This document shows, piece after piece, positions 54,812 through 63,335 of a DNA stretch of 64,000 bases. A model generated the notes under the pieces. That model searched no databases. It was not told the DNA's origin and saw only the letters and a program-made list of their open reading frames with translations. Numbering within the stretch: the stretch's first letter is position 1; every line of letters starts with the position of its first letter. The DNA comes from Parageobacillus sp. KH3-4. GTDB taxonomy: Bacteria > Bacillota > Bacilli > Bacillales > Anoxybacillaceae. The stretch lies in the NCBI RefSeq assembly GCF_022846435.1, contig NZ_AP025627.1, positions 282,001-346,000 on the forward strand, in the 5' to 3' direction. The translations under genes were made by a program, and so were the position numbers.

Positions 54812-55630
54812 ATGTTATATCTCGCACGAAAAACGCATTTTTCGGCCGCGCACTTTTATCGCATTGATCAATGGAGTGAAGAAGAAAACAAAAAAGTGTT
54901 TGGGCCATGCAGCAACCCGAGCGGGCATGGGCATAATTATACGTTAGAAGTCATGGTGAAAGGAAAAATAGACAAAAAATCAGGAATTGTCGTCAATATT
55001 ACCGATGTCGATAAAGTCGTTCAATCGTTTGTCGAGAAAGAATTAGACGGCAAGTTTTTAAATAAAGAAAATCCTTATTTTAAAGAAAAGATTCCTACAA
55101 CGGAAAATATTGTGACGTATTTATGGGAATCGCTGGATGGAAAATTCGCTAACTGCAAACTCCATAAAATCCGTTTGCACGAAAATGATTTCTTATATTC
55201 AGAGAAGGAGGAAAATTCGATGGTTCGGCTAACAAGAAAATACCATTTTTCCGCTGCCCATCGTTTACATAGTGAACAACTAAGCGATGAAGAAAATCTT
55301 TCGATATTTGGAAAGTGCAACAACCCTTACGGCCACGGCCATAACTATTATTTGGAAGTCACAGTCAGCGGAAATCCTGACCCTGTTACAGGAATGATCG
55401 CAAATATCGCAGACGTGGATAGAATTGTTCACCAAGAAGTGATACAAAAATTTGATCATAAACATTTAAATCTCGACACGGAAGAATTTAAACATTTAAA
55501 CCCAACGTCGGAAAATGTTGCGATTGTTATTTGGGATTTGTTATCTCCAAAACTCCCGAATCTTTACAAAATAGGGCTATACGAGACGGAAAAAAATTAC
55601 TTTGAATATTACGGTCCGGAAAAGGAGTAG
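54812..55630 (+). CDS. Tandem fusion of two 6-pyruvoyl-tetrahydropterin synthase domains
   Basis: A 272-residue protein of two PTPS domains (1-133 and 137-268). Both have zinc histidines (SAAH14 with H39/H41; SAAH150 with H175/H177) and the eukaryote-type motif CxxxxxHGH (C33 and C169; CNNPYGHGHNY in the second), not the CxxxHGH of QueD. Domain 2 keeps the catalytic pair D215-H216 and anchor E258. Domain 1 has D79-G80, so it lacks the catalytic histidine and is probably inactive or altered. An internal ribosome site and ATG 55220 (M137) could give domain 2 alone. The enzyme would make 6-pyruvoyl-tetrahydropterin from the FolE product. Confidence 0.92.
   Translation: MLYLARKTHFSAAHFYRIDQWSEEENKKVFGPCSNPSGHGHNYTLEVMVKGKIDKKSGIVVNITDVDKVVQSFVEKELDGKFLNKENPYFKEKIPTTENIVTYLWESLDGKFANCKLHKIRLHENDFLYSEKEENSMVRLTRKYHFSAAHRLHSEQLSDEENLSIFGKCNNPYGHGHNYYLEVTVSGNPDPVTGMIANIADVDRIVHQEVIQKFDHKHLNLDTEEFKHLNPTSENVAIVIWDLLSPKLPNLYKIGLYETEKNYFEYYGPEKE
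55205..55222 (+). promoter_or_regulatory. Internal ribosome site and start codon between the two PTPS domains
   Basis: GAAGGAGGAAAATTCG followed by ATG at 55220, in frame, at ideal spacing. The site sits exactly at the domain junction. It suggests a recent fusion of two adjacent genes, or production of both the fusion and the free second domain. Confidence 0.65.
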
Positions 55631-55634
55631 AAGC

Positions 55635-56336
55635 ATGGAAAAACATTTGCAACTAGCGGGAAAAACGATAGCCATTACAGGCTCAAGCAAGGGGATTGGA
55701 AAAGAAACGGCATTATTGCTTCAAAATTTAGGGGCAAACCTAGTCTTAGGCAGTCGCAGCAATAACGATCAGCTTTCAGAAAACGTTTTGTCGCTGCATT
55801 TAGACGTAACGGACGAACAATCTGTAAAAAACTTTTATGAACGGGCCGTTCAACAGTTTGGCACTGTTGATGTATTGATTAACAGCGCGGGTGTCGGAAT
55901 GTTCGAGCCAATTATCGATTCTTCTACAGATCACTTTGACCAAATGATTTTGGTGAATTTGCGAGGAACTTATCTGACATGCAAATATTTCGGCAAACAT
56001 ATGGCTGAGAGAGGAAAAGGACAAATCATCAATTTAGTGTCCATCGCCGGCACTACCGCGTTGCCGGGATGCGGCGGCTATTCGGCGTCAAAGTTCGGGG
56101 TATTGGGGTTAACGAAAGTGCTGCAAGCAGAGCTTCGCCAAAAGGGAGTGCAAGTCACGGCCGTTCTCCCCGGCGCAGTAAATAGCAGCTTTTGGGAAAC
56201 GATTGAGCCTAAACCGGATGTATCCAATATGATTCCGACAGAGACAGTAGCCAAACACTTGCTTTACTTAATTACTCAACCACCGGGGGCGTTTGTCGAT
56301 GAGATTACCATCATGCCCCCTCTAGGAATCTTGTAG
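55635..56336 (+). CDS. SDR oxidoreductase, sepiapterin-reductase-like
   Basis: A 233-residue short-chain dehydrogenase. TGSSKGIGKE binds NADP(H); NSAGVG, the catalytic serine in NLVSIAGT and Y-x3-K in GYSASKFG are complete. The protein is of normal SDR length and cytoplasmic. SDR substrates cannot be read from sequence, but its place right after folE and PTPS matches the third enzyme of tetrahydrobiopterin synthesis (sepiapterin reductase). ATG 55635 follows AAAGGAG. A 3-oxoacyl reductase-like role is the alternative. Confidence 0.87.
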   Translation: MEKHLQLAGKTIAITGSSKGIGKETALLLQNLGANLVLGSRSNNDQLSENVLSLHLDVTDEQSVKNFYERAVQQFGTVDVLINSAGVGMFEPIIDSSTDHFDQMILVNLRGTYLTCKYFGKHMAERGKGQIINLVSIAGTTALPGCGGYSASKFGVLGLTKVLQAELRQKGVQVTAVLPGAVNSSFWETIEPKPDVSNMIPTETVAKHLLYLITQPPGAFVDEITIMPPLGIL

Positions 56337-56348
56337 GGGGTTCTTCCA

Positions 56349-57308
56349 TTGAGGAGGCTAATCGATAAAATTTTTAAAGATGCTGATAAAAGACCTAATT
56401 TTTTTGCCCCATCTCTCCCGGCCGACTTATCTTATTCAGAACTTAACTTTATGACGAAAAGAGGTTTTCTCGGGAAGAAATTAAGCCAGTATCTCGGCTT
56501 AAGTAAAGATGAAGGGGATTTTTTATTTTATCTTTCACTATCAAAACCATTTTTTACAAATCCGGATAGAGAAAACAAAGGCGAATTTATTCTTTATTTG
56601 AGTGAACTAATGTTAAAGTGGGGTGAACAAAAACTAGATATACCTCACCAAATTAAAAATTTAGACGTTAGACCGGATATACAAAACGCCATGTTAAAGG
56701 CCTATGATATGTACAAGAACGATCTGTTTTCCTCACCTGATGCGGCCGAAGAACGACCGCTTGTTGCTTCCCATTGCGGAGAGCAATGGGAAGTTTACCG
56801 AGATGTGATGTTTGCTGCGACACAGGGAAAGTTTTTGCTTATTACCGAAGAAGAAGTAAGCAAATATAAAGAAGGAATCGTGTTATGCGAAGGAAGGGTA
56901 AAAGATCGTTCCGATATACCAATTTGCCGCAATCTGGCTAAAGAGAAGCTGGAATCAGAAGGATTGAGCCAATCCACGATAATGAGCTGGCTATTAGTGT
57001 TATCGGAGGCTATTACGAATGTCATTAAACACGCAGAAGAAGGAAAAATGACGATTCTCAAAGATGAAAAGAACAATGAAATACGATTTGTGATCGAGGA
57101 TAAGGGGCCCGGATTTGCTTTAAAAGATTTGCCGAAAAAAACGCTTTTAGCCGGATATTCCACAAAAAAATCTTTGGGACAAGGCTTCACGCTGATGATG
57201 AAAATGGCGAAACGCGTGCTATTGTTTACCTCTCCAAAAGGTTCCACCTTAATTCTAAGTTTTGATATCCATAAAGAAAATAGGGATGAGTTGGGCAATG
57301 CCGGATAA
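56349..57308 (+). CDS. HATPase-domain protein, RsbW/RsbT-like with novel N-terminal region
   Basis: A 319-residue protein. The C-terminal 130 residues are a GHKL ATPase domain: N-box LSEAITNVIKHAEEGK (E220, N224), G1 box EDKGPGF (D251) and a G2-like KSLGQGF. It has no dimerisation/phosphoacceptor histidine domain, so it resembles anti-sigma kinases or RsbT rather than histidine kinases. The N-terminal 170 residues are unfamiliar and largely helical. Start TTG 56349, eight bases after GGGGG. As the only kinase-like protein of the operon it is the likely partner and kinase of the two STAS proteins. Confidence 0.85.
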   Translation: MRRLIDKIFKDADKRPNFFAPSLPADLSYSELNFMTKRGFLGKKLSQYLGLSKDEGDFLFYLSLSKPFFTNPDRENKGEFILYLSELMLKWGEQKLDIPHQIKNLDVRPDIQNAMLKAYDMYKNDLFSSPDAAEERPLVASHCGEQWEVYRDVMFAATQGKFLLITEEEVSKYKEGIVLCEGRVKDRSDIPICRNLAKEKLESEGLSQSTIMSWLLVLSEAITNVIKHAEEGKMTILKDEKNNEIRFVIEDKGPGFALKDLPKKTLLAGYSTKKSLGQGFTLMMKMAKRVLLFTSPKGSTLILSFDIHKENRDELGNAG

Positions 57309-57381
57309 AGTTTAACGTGATTTTGCTGCTGGGGAGGCAGACTTTTTTAATATTTTTTCATTATAGAAAGGGGATAAAAAA

Positions 57382-58479
57382 TTGGAAACACCAATGCATG
57401 ATTCCGTCTCCAAGACGATTAGCAGAACGTTAAGAACGGCTAGCCTTATCGACGCGTTTTGGGAAAGATGGTTGGCCCATGGGCTTGAGAAAGAGGATTT
57501 GGAGAAAGTCCGCCCTGATTTAAAAACGCTGGAACTTTGGTTTCAATCTTGGGAACGGTTAGCGAAAGAGAAAGAGAAAAAAGCGAAAGAACTGGAAATG
57601 AAGGAGAAATATAAAGAAGCGGAATATGCGTACCGACAAACAGCCTTATATTACAATCTCAACTACTGGATCAATCCACAGCGTTCAGAGGAAAAACAAT
57701 ACTGGTATAAAAAATGTTTGCAATTTACCGCCAAAGCAGACTCTTTATCGGAAGTAAAAACATTATATCGAACAATTTCCATTGATGACTTTGCGGCTTC
57801 GGGAAGAATACGGATTCCTTCTAACGCCAAAGGATGTATTTTGATTATTAACCCGATAGATTCATCAAAAGAAGAATTGTTCAAATATGAAATGGATTTT
57901 ATTGAAGCAGGGTTTGCCACAGTAAGTTTTGACGGACCAGGGCAAGGGGAAACGTTTACTTTAAACGGGGTAATTGGCACACGAATAAGATGGGAAAAAT
58001 TCATCAATCAATTGATTGATGACATAAGTGAATCTTTTTCCGAATTGCCTATCTATTTATTTGGGACTAGTCTTGGTGCTTCTTGGGCTTTATATGGAAG
58101 TTCCCATCCAAAAGTAGCAAAGGCAGTTGCCGTAAGTCCTGCATTGGAATTAGAAAAAATGAATTTGCCGGCCTATTTTATGGGGCGCATGAATTGCTCA
58201 TGCGTTGTAGATGAAAAAGAAGAAAGAGCGATTCCAAAATTTAACGAGATAAACTATCGATCGCCTGTTCTTATGTTTCACGGAAATAAAGATATGATGG
58301 TTCCAAATGATAAAATGTATGATTTATTCAAAACATTGCCTGTAGAGAAAAAACTAATTGAATTCCCAGATGAGGGGCATGTTTGTAATAACAGGCTTGA
58401 TGAAATTCGCCAATTATCTTTGCTGTGGTTTTCCGGAAAGTATGATTTTGAGGAAGGATTGGTATATGATGAAAGTTAA
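57382..58479 (+). CDS. Alpha/beta hydrolase (FrsA/DUF1100-like)
   Basis: A 365-residue alpha/beta hydrolase with a helical N-terminal region (K/E-rich helix at 50-75, then a TPR-like AEYAYRQTALYYNLNYW). The oxyanion/strand segment is SFDGPGQGE, the nucleophile elbow FGTSLGAS, the acid residue in HGNKDMMVPND and the histidine in DEGHVCNN. This layout resembles the FrsA/2,6-dihydropseudooxynicotine hydrolase group. Substrate unknown; a pterin-related ester or C-C hydrolysis is only a guess. Start TTG after AAAGGGGA, or ATG four codons later. The receptor gene overlaps its end by 14 bases. Confidence 0.87.
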   Translation: METPMHDSVSKTISRTLRTASLIDAFWERWLAHGLEKEDLEKVRPDLKTLELWFQSWERLAKEKEKKAKELEMKEKYKEAEYAYRQTALYYNLNYWINPQRSEEKQYWYKKCLQFTAKADSLSEVKTLYRTISIDDFAASGRIRIPSNAKGCILIINPIDSSKEELFKYEMDFIEAGFATVSFDGPGQGETFTLNGVIGTRIRWEKFINQLIDDISESFSELPIYLFGTSLGASWALYGSSHPKVAKAVAVSPALELEKMNLPAYFMGRMNCSCVVDEKEERAIPKFNEINYRSPVLMFHGNKDMMVPNDKMYDLFKTLPVEKKLIEFPDEGHVCNNRLDEIRQLSLLWFSGKYDFEEGLVYDES

Positions 58480-60043
58480 AAATATCACATTGCGCAGGCA
58501 ATTTCTTATTAGGATCGTTTCCGCTTTATTCATTATCGCTTTATGTTCCGGAGCCATTCAAATTTATTTGATGAAAGAGCAAATTATACGCCAGACCAAT
58601 CAAGAAGCGGAAGTATTGGCGAGAGATGTATTAAGAACCGTTGAACAAACAGAATTAGCTACGCAATCTATTGAACATCAAATTGATTTAAAACTAATAT
58701 CTTATGCGAAACATATCGCCACCTTATTGCAGGGGAGGCCTGCCGAGCAAATTACCCAAGAAGAGTTATTAAAAATCCGCGATGATCTAGGTTTAGCGGG
58801 GATTACCATATTTCAAGAGGCGAAGTCAAAAGATGATATTGTAGGAGTCGTTGCAACAGAAAAGGAAGAAATCGGTTTTAGTTTCAAGAAATTCGGCTAT
58901 TACGAAGTTGGAAAAATGCTTTTAAGCGGAGGAAAGCCTTTCATTCCAGGAGCAACATTTTCCGATAAAAACGTATTAGTTTTGCCTATTGCTCAGTCTG
59001 GTTCGCATAAAACAGAACCTGCATTTTTTAAATATGCATATTATCATGCCCCTAATACAGATTACATTATTAATCCTTATATAGAGGCAAATGAAGTTTA
59101 CCACTACACAGAAGTGGTGGGACCAAATAAAACGATCAACAAACTAATGAAAGAAAACGATGTTTTACTAGAAATTGCCGTTTTACATCCTAAAGTTTTT
59201 GCTAATCCGTCGCTGGAAAAACAGCTGTATCCGCCGTTAAAGAAAATCGAGGCGGGGAGTTTCCGTTTGCAAACTGGCAAAGACCGGGATTTTTTAACGA
59301 AGCGTGATATGAAAAAGGTATCTTATATCGACAAGATTGATGGCAAAAAAGTATATAAAATGTTTCTTCCGTTAGGTGACGATCGAGTCATTTATTTGGC
59401 GTTAGACTATGGAAAAATGAGCGCCCCGCTTTATCGCCATTCCATTATTTTAATTGTTTCTGGATTAGTTTCCTTGTTGATCCTGTTCTTATTAACCGCT
59501 CGCTTCTTTCATCACATCTATGAAAATATACGAAAAATTCAAAGACAAATCAAATTATTGGAAGAAGGCAATCTCACTGCCAAAAGCGAAGTCAATGACG
59601 GAAGCGAATTGGAAAAATTATCGGAAAGCACAAATCGAATGGTAGATAAATTAAATCAACTTGTAACAGATATACAAGAACAGGCGGCCCATACTCAACG
59701 GTTATCGGTGCTGCTAGAAGCGGTGGCTTCCCAATCGGTTGAAAAAATGTACGAGCTGTCAACGGAAGCGACCATGAAATCAAGGGAACAATTGTATGAA
59801 ATCACCGAGTTTTTCGATGAAATGATCGCCGCTTTGCAACCATATAAGCAAGATGAAAATATCGGGAACGTCATCGAAAGAGTAGAAGTAATGAGGAAAA
59901 TGGCGAATGAGCAGACAGCGGCGACCACAGAGATGACGATCGCTTTATCGGACTTGCTTCAATCATTGCACGAACAGGCAAGAGAATTATCGGAAATATC
60001 CAACCTGTTGCTTGATTATATGGCCAAATTTAAACTTTCATGA
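58466..60043 (+). CDS. Cache-HAMP membrane receptor lacking the chemoreceptor tip
   Basis: A 525-residue membrane receptor: TM1 at about 13-35, an extracellular sensor of about 290 residues of single/double Cache type, TM2 at about 325-348, a HAMP linker and a coiled-coil output of about 120 residues. The output ends like a chemoreceptor (TTEMTIALSDLLQSLHEQAR, YMAKFKLS) but has no conserved hairpin tip (no EIxxIxxxIxxIAxQTNLLAL). It therefore should not couple to CheA. Inside this operon it probably passes an external signal to the HATPase, phosphatase and STAS proteins. ATG 58466 follows AGGAAGG. Confidence 0.85.
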   Translation: MMKVKNITLRRQFLIRIVSALFIIALCSGAIQIYLMKEQIIRQTNQEAEVLARDVLRTVEQTELATQSIEHQIDLKLISYAKHIATLLQGRPAEQITQEELLKIRDDLGLAGITIFQEAKSKDDIVGVVATEKEEIGFSFKKFGYYEVGKMLLSGGKPFIPGATFSDKNVLVLPIAQSGSHKTEPAFFKYAYYHAPNTDYIINPYIEANEVYHYTEVVGPNKTINKLMKENDVLLEIAVLHPKVFANPSLEKQLYPPLKKIEAGSFRLQTGKDRDFLTKRDMKKVSYIDKIDGKKVYKMFLPLGDDRVIYLALDYGKMSAPLYRHSIILIVSGLVSLLILFLLTARFFHHIYENIRKIQRQIKLLEEGNLTAKSEVNDGSELEKLSESTNRMVDKLNQLVTDIQEQAAHTQRLSVLLEAVASQSVEKMYELSTEATMKSREQLYEITEFFDEMIAALQPYKQDENIGNVIERVEVMRKMANEQTAATTEMTIALSDLLQSLHEQARELSEISNLLLDYMAKFKLS

Positions 60044-60055
60044 GAGGAGATGCCT

Positions 60056-60373
60056 ATGTCGCTGACAGTGGAAAAAGAAGTACAAGGAAAAACGTTGGTT
60101 CTTAAAGTTAAAGGAGTTTTAGATATTTCAACGGCACATGCCATTGATCCTTATTTAGAAGAGATTGATCATATCGAAACACTAGTTTTTGATTTTTCTG
60201 GTCTGGAATTTATTGATTCAACGGGGATTGGTTCGATTATGAACGCGATTTATTTATCGCAAGAAAAAAATTTCAAACTTAAGCTTCAAGGTATGGACGA
60301 ATTAACCGATAATGTTTTTGAAACAGTTGGTTTGTATCAAATTTTAGAAGCTATGCAAGGAGAGGTTGGCTGA
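60056..60373 (+). CDS. STAS-domain anti-sigma factor antagonist
   Basis: A 105-residue STAS protein of the RsbV/SpoIIAA type, with the phosphorylatable serine S55 in EFIDSTGIGS. In such systems the unphosphorylated form binds an anti-sigma or kinase partner, and the phosphatase restores it. ATG 60056 follows GAGGAG; ATG 60050 is too close to it. The stop codon overlaps the start of the phosphatase gene (TGATG), the classical sign of coupled synthesis of antagonist and phosphatase. Confidence 0.92.
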   Translation: MSLTVEKEVQGKTLVLKVKGVLDISTAHAIDPYLEEIDHIETLVFDFSGLEFIDSTGIGSIMNAIYLSQEKNFKLKLQGMDELTDNVFETVGLYQILEAMQGEVG

Positions 60374-61233
60374 TGCATAAGTACCGCCTAACTTTTACTC
60401 ATCGAGAAACAACCGCAGATAACCAACAGATCATGGATAAAACTTTGCAACGGGAAATTAACTTGGCTCGGAACATACAAACGCAGCTGTTAAACGGAAA
60501 AACTCCTACGTTCGAGGGAGGAGAAGTAACCGGTTCCTCCCTTCCCGCAAGATTAATTGGGGGGGATTATTACGATTTTTACCCTTTAGTGAATGGAAAG
60601 ATACGAATTGTGGTTGGGGATGTCATGGGAAAAGGAATACCCGCGGCGATGCTTATGATTTTAACTCGCGGCGCTTTTCGGAGCGCGGCTGAAAGCACGA
60701 ACGGTCCGGCGGAGACCTTAACGGCTATGAACCAGGCGCTGTACGAAGATTTGAGAACATTAAAATCGTTTGTGACGCTGATTTGTGCGGATTACGATCC
60801 GAAAACAGGCATTTTTACATACGCGAATGCGGGACATCATCTTCCTCTTTATATTAATGGTAGAGATAAAATGGTAGAAGAGCTTCCAAAAGTAAACGGA
60901 ATTATGATAGGCGGGCTTCCTAACCAAGTGTATAAAGAGATTTCGATACAGCTAAATGAGCAAGATATTGTATTCTTTTATACAGACGGGATTGTGGAAG
61001 CGCAAAATAAAGATGGAGAACAATATAAATTAGAACGGCTGATACAAACATTATTGGAAAACCACGAAAAAAGCGTCAGCGAAATTGAAAAAAGCGTGAT
61101 GGACTCGATCCGCCAATTTACGCAGGGCGTTCCGCAAAAAGATGATATAACGATGGTCATTTTAAAAGTGAGCAAACAAAAACCTGATATTAGCAGCTTA
61201 AATTCCCCTGTAATCAGTGAAAGGGAGGGGTGA
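60373..61233 (+). CDS. SpoIIE/RsbU-type PP2C serine phosphatase
   Basis: A 286-residue PPM-family phosphatase that would dephosphorylate the STAS proteins. An N-terminal helix (LQREINLARNIQTQLL) resembles the activation linker of RsbU. Metal-binding aspartates are D65 (IGGDYYDF), D83 (VGDVMGKG), D205 (FYTDGIVEA) and D257/D258 (QKDDITMVIL). No sensor domain is fused, so activation must come through a partner, probably the Cache-HAMP receptor or the HATPase. It overlaps the STAS gene. Confidence 0.93.
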   Translation: MHKYRLTFTHRETTADNQQIMDKTLQREINLARNIQTQLLNGKTPTFEGGEVTGSSLPARLIGGDYYDFYPLVNGKIRIVVGDVMGKGIPAAMLMILTRGAFRSAAESTNGPAETLTAMNQALYEDLRTLKSFVTLICADYDPKTGIFTYANAGHHLPLYINGRDKMVEELPKVNGIMIGGLPNQVYKEISIQLNEQDIVFFYTDGIVEAQNKDGEQYKLERLIQTLLENHEKSVSEIEKSVMDSIRQFTQGVPQKDDITMVILKVSKQKPDISSLNSPVISEREG

Positions 61234-61236
61234 GCC

Positions 61237-63318
61237 ATGCACAGTGTCGTTTCAAAGGGGAAAGATATTAAAGAGGCAATTGAACTAGGTTTAGCGTTAT
61301 TAGGAACGGAAAAAGAAAATGTTAACATTGAAATCATCCAGACCGGAACGAAAGGTTTTTTGGGCATCGGCTCGAAGCCAGCGATTGTAAAGCTTACGAA
61401 GCTGGAATCGGCTGATGCGCTGCAAGCACCTGACAAAAATGATTCCATAGAGCAAACGGTTTCTGAAATGAATATCGAAGAAGCCGCCGAACAATCTGAT
61501 TTTGAATTATCGGAGCGGGAACACGCAAACGCCAATCATATGGACACAAAGGAATCGGACGCTCTAGTCGGCAAAGCATGGGTAAAAGATGGAGCGTTGT
61601 TTTGCAAAGCGTCCCCAACACATTTTCCAACAGTGACGATTGGCGAGGGAGTAAAATTATACCGAAATAATGAACTGGTGAAAGAAAAAACGACAATTGT
61701 CACCGAAAATGATGTATACGAAATAAAAGTGGAAAACGAAAAAAAAGATACAAAATGGAAAATTTGGATGGACGAGAAAAAATTAAAAGTTTTTTTATAT
61801 ATTGAACCTGGTTATAAAACTATCCGCAAATTACCGGATATCGAACCAAGTCAACACATTGAACTGGTTGTCGAAGAATATAAAGAAGCTTATAACACGC
61901 TAAGCTATTCTGACGTGATGCAAAAGTTAGAATCACTCCAAGTAAAACATAGATTTATTCATCAAGAACAAATTGTGAAAGCCCTTGAAGCGAAAGAACC
62001 GGGCACTTACGAAATTGCGACTGGCGTAAGCGCCAAAGAGGGCAAAAATGGTTGGGTTGAACTGAACGTCGATTTACAATCCCGCAACGGTCCGGTAGTC
62101 AATGAGGATGGAAAAGTCGATTATCGGGAAATCCGGACAATTCCAGCTGTTGACAGAGGTCAAGTGATCGCGACCATTCATCCGCCTGTGCCTGGCCAAC
62201 CGGGAGTAACGGTAACAAATGAATCTATTCCACCCAAACAAACTTATCCTGTAGTTCTTCGGACAGGAAAAGGAATCATAACGGTCGGCGACAAGATCGT
62301 CGCGACGGAATCCGGACGCCCGCAAGTAGAACAAAGAGGACGTCTTGTAAAGGTTTCCATTATGCCAAAACTTACTCATACCGGGAATGTCGATTTATCG
62401 TCCGGCAATATCCATTTTATAGGAGATGTCGAGATATTCGGCGAAGTGGAAAAAAACATGGTTGTCGAAGCAAAAGGAGACATCATTGTTCATAAGACCG
62501 TCAATATGGCTTCTCTTGTTGCTTCTGGGGCGATTATTACTTATAGTAATATTATCAGTTCGGAAATTTCAGCGGGAAAACATAATATGTTAGTGGCGGA
62601 ATTGGGGCATTTGCTTGGAATCATACAGCAAAACATGGAAAAAATGATCGGCGTCATCCGGCAGCTCGTCCAATCTCCTGCTTTTAAATCGAGCGACTTT
62701 TCCAGAGGAGGTCTGCAGCCGTTAATTCGAATATTGCTGGAGAAAAAGTTTCAAGGCTTTCCTCCGTTAGTCAAAAAATACGTGGAGGTTGTAAGAAAAG
62801 GAGAGAATTATTTAGATGATGACGTATGGAAAGAAATAGCGGTTTCTTTGACAAAACTTTTCTTATCTTTAACAAATGAAGTCATCTCTCTAGAATGGAT
62901 TATGCAATTATCGCAAAAAATGAAAGAACTTCATGAAGTCAGTACGTCTCCCGTCCAACCGGATTCTTATATCTCGATTCCGAGTGCCCTCAATAGCCGA
63001 ATTTATTGCAGCGGCGATGTGTTTGTCACTGGCAAGGGATGCATTAATACTAAGATTCATGCAGGCGGTGCATTAAGAATCAATGGCGTAGTACGTGGCG
63101 GAGAAGTGTACGGAAGATTGGGAGTTGAAATTAACGAAACAGGATCGGAACGGGGAATATCCACGGTAATTGCTGTTCCGCATGACCAAAAAATTAGAAT
63201 TAATAAGGCGATGGAAGGGACAGTCCTTAAAATCGGAAACGCCAAACATACATTAAAAGAAACTAGACATCACGTGGTCGCGCGCATAGATAAGGATGAT
63301 CGGATTGTGTTCGAGTAA
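61237..63318 (+). CDS. FapA/DUF342-family protein with N-terminal Jag_N domain
   Basis: A 693-residue cytoplasmic protein. Residues 1-55 form a Jag_N-like domain (SKGKDIKEAIELGLALLGTE, then GTKGFLGIGSKPA). An acidic linker follows. From about residue 230 the protein matches FapA (DUF342): the GTYEIATGVSAKEGKNGWVE segment, then a right-handed beta-helix (GNVDLSSGNIHFIGDVEIFG), a helical insertion (470-580) and a second beta-helix. FapA-like proteins are polymerising scaffold-like proteins with poorly known roles. It lies between the phosphatase and the second STAS gene, pointing to a structural or targeting part of this signalling unit. Ribosome site GGGAGGGG. Confidence 0.9.
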   Translation: MHSVVSKGKDIKEAIELGLALLGTEKENVNIEIIQTGTKGFLGIGSKPAIVKLTKLESADALQAPDKNDSIEQTVSEMNIEEAAEQSDFELSEREHANANHMDTKESDALVGKAWVKDGALFCKASPTHFPTVTIGEGVKLYRNNELVKEKTTIVTENDVYEIKVENEKKDTKWKIWMDEKKLKVFLYIEPGYKTIRKLPDIEPSQHIELVVEEYKEAYNTLSYSDVMQKLESLQVKHRFIHQEQIVKALEAKEPGTYEIATGVSAKEGKNGWVELNVDLQSRNGPVVNEDGKVDYREIRTIPAVDRGQVIATIHPPVPGQPGVTVTNESIPPKQTYPVVLRTGKGIITVGDKIVATESGRPQVEQRGRLVKVSIMPKLTHTGNVDLSSGNIHFIGDVEIFGEVEKNMVVEAKGDIIVHKTVNMASLVASGAIITYSNIISSEISAGKHNMLVAELGHLLGIIQQNMEKMIGVIRQLVQSPAFKSSDFSRGGLQPLIRILLEKKFQGFPPLVKKYVEVVRKGENYLDDDVWKEIAVSLTKLFLSLTNEVISLEWIMQLSQKMKELHEVSTSPVQPDSYISIPSALNSRIYCSGDVFVTGKGCINTKIHAGGALRINGVVRGGEVYGRLGVEINETGSERGISTVIAVPHDQKIRINKAMEGTVLKIGNAKHTLKETRHHVVARIDKDDRIVFE

Positions 63319-63335
63319 AAGAAGGAGAGGTTGGT

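Noticed and set aside
55800-56024. Open frames on the minus strand within the SDR gene
   Set aside because: Shadow of a well-supported gene with full catalytic motifs on the plus strand; no ribosome site.
57309-57381. Possible terminator or sigma-B promoter splitting the pterin operon (CTGC...GCAG with T's; GTTTAA...GGGGAG)
   Set aside because: The stem has only four pairs and the -10 match to sigma-B is poor; one operon remains the simpler reading, though it should be tested.
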